A stretch of 64,000 nucleotides of DNA, taken from assembly GCA_964489425.1 (NCBI GenBank), contig CAZAYP010000010.1, forward strand, positions 1 through 64,000, written 5' to 3'. Positions 34,554 to 42,800 of this stretch are shown here, piece after piece. This DNA is from CAZAYP01 sp964489425 [NCBI: uncultured Verrucomicrobiota bacterium] (GTDB lineage Bacteria; Verrucomicrobiota; Kiritimatiellia; RZYC01). Position 1 is the stretch's first letter. Each line of letters opens with the position of its first letter. The translations under genes and the position numbers were made by a program. A model generated the notes under the pieces. The model was not told where the DNA came from. It searched no databases and saw only the letters and a program-made list of their open reading frames with translations.

Positions 34554-34637
34554 TTTTCCAATGTTTGGAAAACGAGGCCCGATTTTTTCCAATGTTTGGA
34601 AAACCGCCGCCGAAATTTTCCAATGTTTGGAAAAAGT
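34554..34637. repeat. Palindrome array 3: three units at exact 31-bp period
   Basis: Three perfect copies of TTCCAATGTTTGGAA start at 34556, 34587 and 34618. The orientation and spacers agree with array 2. It lies between the fold-back element and the promoter of the SBP-OmpA operon. Flanking A-runs and T-runs extend each palindrome to about 19-20 bases. Confidence 0.9.
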
Positions 34638-34698
34638 GTCCGGCGGCTGGCCATGCGCCATGGCGGACCGTCCGGCCCTTGCCGGGGGGTAAAATCGC

Positions 34699-34727
34699 TT
34701 GACTTGCCCGCGCTGGAGGCTGCTAAT
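34699..34727 (+). promoter_or_regulatory. Candidate promoter of the SBP-OmpA/vWA operon
   Basis: TTGACT (34699-34704), 17-base spacer, GCTAAT (34722-34727). It lies about 33 bases before the start at 34760, leaving a short leader with AAGGGAG as ribosome site. Confidence 0.45.
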
Positions 34728-34759
34728 GCGGGTAGGTTCAACAAGAAGGGAGATATCCA

Positions 34760-36586
34760 ATGATCAGGAAAATGCTGGTGGGGCTGGGCGTGGTGATGCT
34801 CGCGGGCGCGGCCCAGGCGGAATCGTTCAAGGATACGCTGGGCGCGGTCCGGGTGGGCGAGGTAAAGCAGCTCGATCCGCTGCAGGTCCCGTTCATCACC
34901 TGGGGCGGCGACATGGCCACGTTCTATGCCAACGGCGGCCTGAAAACCAAGCCCGGCACGATCTTTGCCAAGCAGGGGCTGAACCTCCAGCTGACACCGG
35001 GCGATAACTTCAGCCAGCAGGTCAAGGATTACCTGGCCGGCAAGAGCCCGTTCCTGCGCGGCACCTTCCACATGATCGGCATGGCGTCCGAGGCGATTGG
35101 GGCGGACCCGCGCACCAAGGGCGTGGTGTTCCTGCAGATGACCTGGTCGGCCGGCGACCATTGCGTGGCGCGCAGCCACATCAAGACGGTCAAGGACCTG
35201 AAAGGCGCCACCGTGGTGCTGCAGAAGGGCGGGCCGCACGTGGGCCTGCTGGACGACATCCTGAAGACCGCCCAGCTCTCGTGGAACGACATCAAGGTCA
35301 TCTGGGCAGACGACCTGACCGCCACGCCCGCCAGCCCGGCGGAAATCTTCCGCAAGAACCCCAACGCGGACGTATGCTTCGTGATCTCGCCGGACATGAT
35401 CAGCCTGACCGGCGGCCTGACGGAAACCGGCAGCGGCGCCGAAGGCACGGTCAAGGGCGCGCGGGTGCTGGTTTCGACCGCGGAACTGTCGCGCTCGATT
35501 GCGGACGTATACGTGTGCCGCAAGGATTTCTATGACCAGCACCGCGACCTGGTCACCAAGTTCGCGGCCGGCTACCTCAAGGCCTGCGAGGAAGTCATCG
35601 ACCTCAAGAAACAGTACGAGGCCAAGGGCAGCACCGCGTACATGGACCTGCTCAAGCTCACCCAGGGCATCTACGGCAAGGACGTGATCCCCACCCTTGA
35701 AGAAGATGCCCACGGCCTGCTGTGCGACTGCACTTTTGTGGGCTACCCGGGCAACGTGGCGTTCTTTACCCAGGCCAACAACCTGCACGGGTTCGAGGCG
35801 TTCCAGAAAAGCGCGCTCGACCTCGCCGTGCAGCAGGGTTACGCGGCGATCCGCGCCGGCCTGATCCCGTCCTCGCTGGACTGGAACGCGGCCGCGTTCC
35901 GCGACTACCTGGGCAAGACCGACACGGTCAAGACCGACCGGTTCCGCGCCGAGGCGGTGCTGGAGGAGATCGAGCAGCTCAGCACCGGCGGCGGGCTGGA
36001 CGACCGCACGATCTACGAGTTCACCATCCATTTCCAGCCCAACCAGAAGGAGTTCAGCGTCGAACAGTACGGGCCGGAATTCAAGCGGGTGATCGAGCTG
36101 GCCGACAAGTACGGCAACGCGGTGATCGCGGTGCGCGGCCACGCGGACCCCACCAAGACCCTCATGGAACTGGTCAAGGCCGGCATGCAGAAAGGCGTGC
36201 TCAAGCGTTCGGGCGCGCAAGGCAATTACTCGTACGCGCTCAATGGCCGGCCCTTCGATATCGAGGCCCTGGAGGCGGTCACCAAGATGATCGAGGTCGG
36301 CGCGTTCGATGGCGTGGCGGAGTACAACCCGCGCGAGACCATGCAGGCGGCGCTGAACCTGTCGCGCCAGCGGGCGGAGCAGGTGCGCCAGGCGATCATC
36401 GTCTATGCCGGCCAGAGCAGCACGGCTTTGGACCAGAGCCAGATCCAGCCGCTGGGCGTCGGCATCCGCGAGCCGTTCATTGCCAAGCCCCGCAACATGG
36501 CCGAGGCGGAGCAGAACATGCGGGTCGAGTTCCGCCTGCTGCGCGTGTCGCCAGAAGCCGCCACCGAATCGGACTTTGACTTCTAA
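34760..36586 (+). CDS. Periplasmic binding protein fused to an OmpA-like domain
   Basis: A 608-residue exported protein. Signal peptide MIRKMLVGLGVVMLAGAAQA; residues about 30-420 form a type II periplasmic substrate-binding fold like NMT1/SsuA proteins (FITWGGDMATFYANGG, TVVLQKGGPHVGLLDDILK, ADVCFVISPDM); residues about 430-600 form an OmpA-like peptidoglycan-binding domain (VIAVRGHADPTKT, LSRQRAEQVRQAI, PLGVGIREPF, NMRVEFRLL). The OmpA domain is interrupted by an insert of about 80 residues. No ABC permease or ATPase gene is near, so a solute-uptake role is not obvious; the protein may be a wall-attached sensor or scaffold. AAGGGAG precedes the ATG. The stop codon overlaps the next ATG (TAATG). 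A related fusion lies two genes downstream. Confidence 0.75.
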   Translation: MIRKMLVGLGVVMLAGAAQAESFKDTLGAVRVGEVKQLDPLQVPFITWGGDMATFYANGGLKTKPGTIFAKQGLNLQLTPGDNFSQQVKDYLAGKSPFLRGTFHMIGMASEAIGADPRTKGVVFLQMTWSAGDHCVARSHIKTVKDLKGATVVLQKGGPHVGLLDDILKTAQLSWNDIKVIWADDLTATPASPAEIFRKNPNADVCFVISPDMISLTGGLTETGSGAEGTVKGARVLVSTAELSRSIADVYVCRKDFYDQHRDLVTKFAAGYLKACEEVIDLKKQYEAKGSTAYMDLLKLTQGIYGKDVIPTLEEDAHGLLCDCTFVGYPGNVAFFTQANNLHGFEAFQKSALDLAVQQGYAAIRAGLIPSSLDWNAAAFRDYLGKTDTVKTDRFRAEAVLEEIEQLSTGGGLDDRTIYEFTIHFQPNQKEFSVEQYGPEFKRVIELADKYGNAVIAVRGHADPTKTLMELVKAGMQKGVLKRSGAQGNYSYALNGRPFDIEALEAVTKMIEVGAFDGVAEYNPRETMQAALNLSRQRAEQVRQAIIVYAGQSSTALDQSQIQPLGVGIREPFIAKPRNMAEAEQNMRVEFRLLRVSPEAATESDFDF

Positions 36587-37500
36587 TGGCCCCGCGCATG
36601 CACCGCACCCTGTGGCTGACGATCGGGCTGCTGGCCCTTGCCGGACGCGCCACGGCCGCGATCCCCGGCGATGTGTACACCGACAACGTGGTCATCATCC
36701 TGGACGGCTCGGGGTCCATGGGCGAGCCGTTCGGGAACATGGAGAAAATCGCGGCCGCGAAAAATGCCATCCGCGCCGTGCTGAAGACGGTGCCGGCCAG
36801 CACCCAGGTCGGCCTGCTGGTGTTCAGCGACTCGGTGCGCACCGACTGGGTGTTCCCCCTGGGCCCGCGCGACGATGCCGCGCTCCTGAAGGATCTGGAC
36901 CGTGTGCAGGCCGAGGGCAGCACGCCCCTGGGCGAGTATCTCAAGAAAGCCGCCGACCACCTCCTGGCCCAGCGGGAAAAGCAGTTGGGCTATGGCACGT
37001 ACCGGCTGCTGGTGGTCACCGACGGCGAGGCCACGGACCAGGACGTGATGGAGCGCAACGCCCCGGAGATCGTGGCGCGGGGCCTGGGCCTGGACGTCAT
37101 CGGCGTGGACATGCGCGCGCGCCACACGCTGGCGCGCCTGGCGCATTCCTACCGCACGGCGGACGATCCGGCCGCGCTGAAGAAAGCGATCGCCGAGGTG
37201 CTGGCCGAGGTGTCGGCCGCGGACAGCGCCGCCGCCGGGCAGGAAGCCTTTGACCTGCTGGCCCCGATCCCCGACGAGGTGGCCGCCGCCATGCTCGCGG
37301 CGCTCGCGCGCGCCAACAACCGGCCGATCGGTGACGACCCCGGGTTCGCCGGCGCGACGGCCCCCGCCCCGGACGCGCAGGCCGGCACGCCCCCGCCCAC
37401 CGGGACCAAGGGCCGCGGCGCCTTCTGGTTCTGGATATTCGTGGTGGTGGCGGCGATCATCGTGTTCCGTAAAAAAACGAAAAAAGGCGGCGGGAAATAA
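36586..37500 (+). CDS. Von Willebrand factor A domain membrane protein
   Basis: A 304-residue protein with an N-terminal signal sequence, a vWA domain (about 33-215) and a C-terminal membrane helix (AFWFWIFVVVAAIIVF) followed by a basic tail. The MIDAS metal site is complete: DGSGS (Asp40, Ser42, Ser44), the Thr of EGSTPLGEY and the Asp of VTDGEA. The domain therefore faces the periplasm and the tail the cytoplasm. The Pro/Ala linker (about 245-280) suggests it reaches away from the membrane. Its position between two SBP-OmpA fusions, with overlapping or 3-base junctions, implies one complex. Metal-dependent protein binding is known of the family; the partner is inferred. Confidence 0.82.
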   Translation: MAPRMHRTLWLTIGLLALAGRATAAIPGDVYTDNVVIILDGSGSMGEPFGNMEKIAAAKNAIRAVLKTVPASTQVGLLVFSDSVRTDWVFPLGPRDDAALLKDLDRVQAEGSTPLGEYLKKAADHLLAQREKQLGYGTYRLLVVTDGEATDQDVMERNAPEIVARGLGLDVIGVDMRARHTLARLAHSYRTADDPAALKKAIAEVLAEVSAADSAAAGQEAFDLLAPIPDEVAAAMLAALARANNRPIGDDPGFAGATAPAPDAQAGTPPPTGTKGRGAFWFWIFVVVAAIIVFRKKTKKGGGK

Positions 37501-37503
37501 CCC

Positions 37504-39084
37504 ATGGGCGAGCGTAATCCCACGGGCGTCTTTGTTGCGGCAGTCATCTGGCTGGGGATTTTCGCCTGCCTGGCGGTCGCCTACCGTTACTGGGTGCATC
37601 CGCGCCTGCAAAAAAAGCTGCAGCAGGATACGGGGTCCGCCAGCCGCTACCAGCACCAGGTCAGGCTGGCCCTGGACTCGTTTTCCGGCTACGCCCTGCT
37701 CCGGTCCGCTGAGCTCCAGAAGAACCTGGACGCCCGCGGCATCCAGCTGGTCCTGGACGATGACGGCGCGGATTACCCGGCACGCATGCAGGCGCTGCGC
37801 GACGGCAAGGTGGATCTGGCCGTGTTCACCATCGACTCGTTCATCCGCGCCGGCGCGGACCTGGGCGAGTTCCCCGCCAGCATTGTTTTGATCCTGGACG
37901 AAACCCGCGGCGCGGACGCCATGGTGGCGTATGCCCAGGGCGTCAAGAACCTCCAGGATCTCAACGACCCGGCAGGGCGCATCGTGCTGACCCCGCAGTC
38001 GCCCAGCGAGTTTCTCGCCCGGGTGGCCCTGGCGAACTTCAACCTGCCACGGCTGCCGGCCCAATGGATGCAGGCGGAGAACGGCGCCGCCGAGGTGTTC
38101 AAGAGCTTTTGCGCGGCCGACAAAACCGCGCGCCGCGCCTACGTGCTCTGGGAACCGTACGTCAGTCGCGCCCTGGAAGAGCCCGGCGCCCACGTGCTGC
38201 TGGACAGCTCGCGCCTGGAAGGCTACATCGTGGATGTGCTGGTGGCCCAGCGCGAGTTCCTGCGCGACCAACCCGACCTGGCCGCGGCCGTGGTCGAGGC
38301 CTACCTGCGCACGGCCTATGCCCGGCGCGGGCCGGCGGATCTCGAGGCCGTGGTGCTGGCGGATGCGCGCAAGGCCGGCGACCGCGCCATCGGCGAGAAG
38401 CAGGCGCGCCAGATTGTGGGCAGCATCGCCTGGAAAAACACCTTGGAAAACTACGCGCATTTCGGCCTGTTGCCGGCAGCGGATGCGCGGGGGCTGAAGC
38501 ATGTTGAGGACATGATCCTGCAAATCGCGGACGTGTTGGCCCGCACCGGGGCGCTCCCCAAAGACCCCATCGCCGGCCAAGCCAGCGCGCTGTACTATGA
38601 CCGGATCCTGCGCGAGCTGAAACAGCAGCAGTTCCATCCGGGCCGCGCCATCAACATCCTGGCCGGAGGACCGGAACCGGCCGGCGCCGAGGCGGAGACC
38701 ATCCGCGTCACCCGGCAACTCCCGGCCTTGAGCCCGGCGGATTGGGACGCCCTGGCCATGGTGGGCGAGATGAGCGTCCCGCCCCTTTCGTTCGCCCGGG
38801 GCGCGGCGCGCCTGCATGTCACCAGCGAGCGGCACCTGGACCAACTGGCGCGCCAACTATCCTCGTTCCCTCACTATTATCTTGAAGTCCGCGGTCACGC
38901 GCGGACCGAAGGCGACCCGGAGGCCAACCGGGAACTGGCCGCCCAGCGGGCCGCCGCGGCCGTGGCCTACCTGTTGAGCAGCGGGGTGTACTCCAACCGC
39001 CTGCGCGCCACCTGGAACCCGGCCGCGGGCACCGGCGGGGACGCGCAATCGGTTTCGTTCCTTCTCCGCCAGGCAGCGTATTGA
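37504..39084 (+). CDS. Membrane-anchored binding protein fused to an OmpA-like domain
   Basis: A 526-residue protein with an N-terminal membrane anchor (VFVAAVIWLGIFACLAVAYR) instead of a cleaved signal, an SBP-like domain (about 50-370: SFSGYALLRSAEL, LRDGKVDLAVFTIDSFI, GADAMVAYAQGVKNLQDL) and a C-terminal OmpA-like region (about 420-520: LEVRGHARTEGDPEANRELA, QRAAAAVAYLLSSGV). It is homologous in layout to the protein at 34760 but shorter, and it has a different anchor. Binding-site residues differ, so the ligands may differ. No transporter components accompany it. It ends just upstream of the tmRNA promoter. Confidence 0.72.
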   Translation: MGERNPTGVFVAAVIWLGIFACLAVAYRYWVHPRLQKKLQQDTGSASRYQHQVRLALDSFSGYALLRSAELQKNLDARGIQLVLDDDGADYPARMQALRDGKVDLAVFTIDSFIRAGADLGEFPASIVLILDETRGADAMVAYAQGVKNLQDLNDPAGRIVLTPQSPSEFLARVALANFNLPRLPAQWMQAENGAAEVFKSFCAADKTARRAYVLWEPYVSRALEEPGAHVLLDSSRLEGYIVDVLVAQREFLRDQPDLAAAVVEAYLRTAYARRGPADLEAVVLADARKAGDRAIGEKQARQIVGSIAWKNTLENYAHFGLLPAADARGLKHVEDMILQIADVLARTGALPKDPIAGQASALYYDRILRELKQQQFHPGRAINILAGGPEPAGAEAETIRVTRQLPALSPADWDALAMVGEMSVPPLSFARGAARLHVTSERHLDQLARQLSSFPHYYLEVRGHARTEGDPEANRELAAQRAAAAVAYLLSSGVYSNRLRATWNPAAGTGGDAQSVSFLLRQAAY

Positions 39085-39106
39085 TCGAAATCTGCTGGCC
39101 AGCCCC

Positions 39107-39135
39107 TTTACAATTCCGCGCGGCTGCGGTATGTT
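39107..39135 (+). promoter_or_regulatory. Promoter of ssrA (tmRNA)
   Basis: TTTACA (39107-39112), exactly 17 bases, then TATGTT (39130-39135). It is about 27 bases before the mature tmRNA 5' end at 39163, as expected for a short RNase P-processed leader. Confidence 0.6.
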
Positions 39136-39162
39136 ATGGATGTTGTCACAACGGCAGTACCC

Positions 39163-39519
39163 GGGGGCGACTGGTATCGACGGGTAGGTTGAAGCCGGCG
39201 TGGCGCGCCGAGGACTCCGGTTGGCCTCGTAAAACTCCCGGAAAAACAAACTAAACGCCAACGACGAATTGGCTCTCGCGGCCTAACTAGAGTCGCGACG
39301 TCTCACCAGCGACGCCTGCTAGGTGGCTGAGGCGACGACAGCAGGATAGTTCCGGCACCGCGTGCCCGGGTGCGGGAATGAAACTTTTACGTGGGCGCTG
39401 GCTGAGGTCATGGCCTGTCCGGCGGCAGTGATCGCGGCGAGATTTAAAGACGGACTACGCGCGTAGAAGCGGCGGTGACTCTTATTCGGACGGGGGTTCA
39501 ATTCCCCCCGCCTCCACCA
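39163..39519 (+). ncRNA. ssrA: Transfer-messenger RNA (tmRNA)
   Basis: Rescues stalled ribosomes and tags the nascent chain for proteolysis. The one-piece tmRNA begins GGGGGCGACTGGT and ends CGCCTCCACCA; GGGGGCG pairs with CGCCTCC as the acceptor stem, and the T-arm GGGGGTTCAATTCCCCC is intact with an encoded CCA. The tag frame at 39257-39286 encodes ANDELALAA followed by TAA. A 357-nt length and GC-rich pseudoknots are typical. No sign of the two-piece permuted form. Confidence 0.97.
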
Positions 39520-39783
39520 TTTTGGGCGGCAGCGTGTTGTGCAACAACACCCCACCGACTTGCAACGCCATCCGACGTTGTAGCCACGTCGCTATGCCGA
39601 CGTGTCTGGCAACCAGCGCGCCCTGACACAGCCGGGCGGCTACACCCAGAGCCGCATGCGCACCCGTCGTCAGTGCCGGTGCCACGCGATCATGGAGCGC
39701 ACCCATGCCACATCCCGATGCATGGGCCGGTTTTCTTTCACCATCCGGCTCAACAAAAAAGGGCGCATGGCATATATTGGTGG
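39520..39783. other. Intergenic region between ssrA and the GH57 gene
   Basis: No gene is supported. It holds CACGTCG-ctatgc-CGACGTG (around 39584-39603), a perfect inverted repeat inside a segment (GTTGTAGCCACG) partly echoed near 32694 (ATTGTAGCCACG), which suggests remnants of a dispersed intergenic repeat. Confidence 0.4.
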
Positions 39784-39835
39784 TTGACGCTGGGTTGGAA
39801 TGCGCTAGATTGGCGTCGAAGGTAAAACGTTTTAC
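39784..39835 (+). promoter_or_regulatory. Promoter and LacI-type operator of the GH57 gene
   Basis: TTGACG (39784-39789), 16-base spacer, TAGATT (39806-39811). Just downstream is GTAAAACGTTTTAC (39822-39835), a perfect 14-bp palindrome with the central CG and AAACGTTT arms typical of LacI/MalR-family operators. Its position at about +4 to +17 fits repression by roadblock. No lacI-type gene is in the window. Confidence 0.6.
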
Positions 39836-39883
39836 ACGGCGGCCCATGCGGCCGGAGATAGGATAGCCATGAAGGAGTCGGAC

Positions 39884-42800
39884 ATGCAGAACAAGATCAA
39901 AGTTTTCCTTGGCATTTTCAGCGGCTTGATGGTCGCGCTCAGCGCCGGCCAGGTCGGCGCGGTGCCCATTAACGTTACCTACCTCTGGCACATGCACCAG
40001 CCCATCTATTACCCCTACGAAAGCCTGTGGGACACGGACAACTACGGCCGATTCAACTTCAGCGTGGCCGGCGTATTCGACGGTGACCGCCAAGGCGCGT
40101 ACACCGCGTGGCCCAAGGACGCCGTGCAGTATGGCGCCGACCGGGGCATGGTCAACGCGGGCGCCCAGGTCAGCTTCTCCGGATCGCTCGCGGAGAACTG
40201 CAACAATCTCTGGGGATACCTGAGTTGGAACGGCGCGTACAAGTGGGCCCGCAACAGCCTGCGCACGGAGCACAACAACCCGCGCCTGGACTGCGTCGGC
40301 ATCGCCTACCACCACAGCCTCATGCCGCTGACGTGCAAGGAAACCATGGTCATGCAAATCCGCCTGCACAAGGAGCAGTACAAGGAAATCTGGGACACGG
40401 GCGGGACCTACTCCAAGGGGTTCTGGCCGCCGGAATGCGCCTTTGCCGAATGGATGATCCCAGCCCTGGTCGAGGAAGGCTTGGAATGGGTGATCGTGGA
40501 CAACGGCCACCTGTTCCGCACCGTGCCGGATTTCCCGTGGTCGGACGCCAGCTCCTGCCGGCCCAACCCGGCGGAGATCCAGAACCCGTCCTCGTCCGCG
40601 CTGGGCAGCCAGTGGGTCCAACTGCAGAACATCTGGGCGCCCACCAAGGTGCTGGCGCCGTGGTCGTACCAGCCGCATTACGTGCAGTGGGTCAACCCGA
40701 CCAACGGCGTGGCCCAGAAGATCATCGCCGTGCCGGCCGGCCGCTACGAGGGCAACGAGAACGGCCGCGGCGGTTACGGCGCGTTCAAGCCGGAAAACGT
40801 CTGGGGCGCGCACGTGGCCTCGGTCAACACCGACGCCAGCCACCCGATGCTGCTTTTGTGCCACAGCGACGGCGACAACTACGGCCTGAAGAACTCCGAC
40901 GCCTGGCACGGCCAGCACGAGAACTTCCTGTCCATGTGCCAGAGCAACCCGGACTTCGACCACATGTCCGTGCAGGACTACCTCACCGAGTTTCCGCCCA
41001 GCGCCAGCGACGTGATCCACGTCGAGCCCGGTAGCTGGATCGGCATTGACGGCGGCACGCCCTACTTTGAGAAATGGCTCAGCTCCACCTACGTCAGCGG
41101 CGAGTGCCCGGATCGCTGGTCCTGGTCGGTGCTGGTGGCCGCGCAAAACCGCGTGATCCTTGCAGAGTCCCTGGAAAACACCTACACCATGAACGACGTC
41201 GAGTGGGGCATCGGCAGCGACACCGCCAAGGCCTGGCACTACTACCTCAACGGCGAAACGTCCTGCTACTGGTACTGGGACATGGACCGCGCCAATCCCT
41301 GGGATGGCAATCCCACCCGCGCCTGCAACATGGCCGTGGCCGAGGCCGCCAAGGTCCTGGCCCGTCACCCCGGCGTGGACGCCAAGGGCCCCAGCATCTT
41401 CACGCCCCAGCGCACGCCTTACAATCCGGGCGGCAAGATGTGGAACGAGGCGACCCCGGCCTCGTCCGACTTTGAGGTCTGGTCTTACGTGGACGACGTG
41501 AGCAACCTGGGCGCCGTGGAACTGTACTGGCGCACGGACAAGGACGGCCAGAACCCGATCGTGTCCGTCCAGAACGAGACCTTTGCCGGCGGCGACGAGG
41601 TCAACAACTGGAACACGGTCAGCATGACCGCCTCCTGGGACCCCACGGTCAAGGGCCCGGACAACATCGTGCCCACCCCCACCTGCCGGGCCCGGAAATA
41701 CGCCGCCAGCGTGACCGGCCAGCACGATGTCCTGGTGGATTATTACATCCACGCGACCGACGGCAAGGGCAACGTCAGCCGCAGCGATATCATGCACGTG
41801 TATATCGGCGAATTCAACAGCAGCAACACCGTGCCGGTGACCTTCTCGCCCTCCCAGCCGCAGGCCTGCACCAACAGCACCCTGGTCAGCATTTACAACG
41901 CCACCGGCCGCAGCCTGAGCAGCGCCAACCCCGTGACCCTGGTGATCACCTTCAACAACTGGGCGGCGTCCAACGAGTATGCCATGGCCGGCACAATCGG
42001 CGGCATCTGGCGTTGCACCAACAGCATCCCGGGCGCGGCCACCAGCGTGTGGGTGCGGTTCCGCAGCGGCGCCACCTGGGACAAGGGCAGCAGCGCCGAC
42101 TGGGGCGTGAGCATCTCTGACTGCGTGGAACCGGCCGTCATGACCTTCAACCCCGCGGCGCCCAACGGCTGCGACCCGGTGCTGATCTCCTACACGCCCA
42201 ACGACGGCGTGCTCAAAACCAACGCGCCGATCTACCTCCACGTGGGCTACAACCTGTGGCAGGGCGTGGTGACCCCGGACCCGGCCATGACCAACCACGC
42301 GGGCACCTGGGAGTACTGGTACGATCCGCCCGTGGGCGCTTACCAAATCAACGCCTGCTTCAACGACGGCGGCCCGACCTGGGACAACAACAACGGCCCC
42401 AACTGGAGCGTGAGCGTAATCAATTGCTCAAGCACCAACGCGGTGGTCGCATTCAGCCCGGCCGCGCCGCGCGACTGCGACACCCTCACGGTCACGTACA
42501 ATGCCGCCGGCCGCAGCTTGGCCGGCGCGCCGCAGATGTATCTGACCGCCACGATGGACAACTGGTCCAGCTACACCAGCCGGCTCATGACCGCCGCGGG
42601 CGCCGATCTGTGGACCCTGGGCGCGGCGATCCCCGAGGGCTGCCAGATGGCCACAGTGAACTTCCGCACCAACACCAGCGCGGGAACCGTCGATGACAAC
42701 GCGGGCGCCAACTGGTCCGTGAGCGTGTCGGCCTGCACCACCGGCGGCTGGTCCAACGTGCGCTTCGCGCCCGGCACGCCAGTCATCAGCGGCGCCGGCA

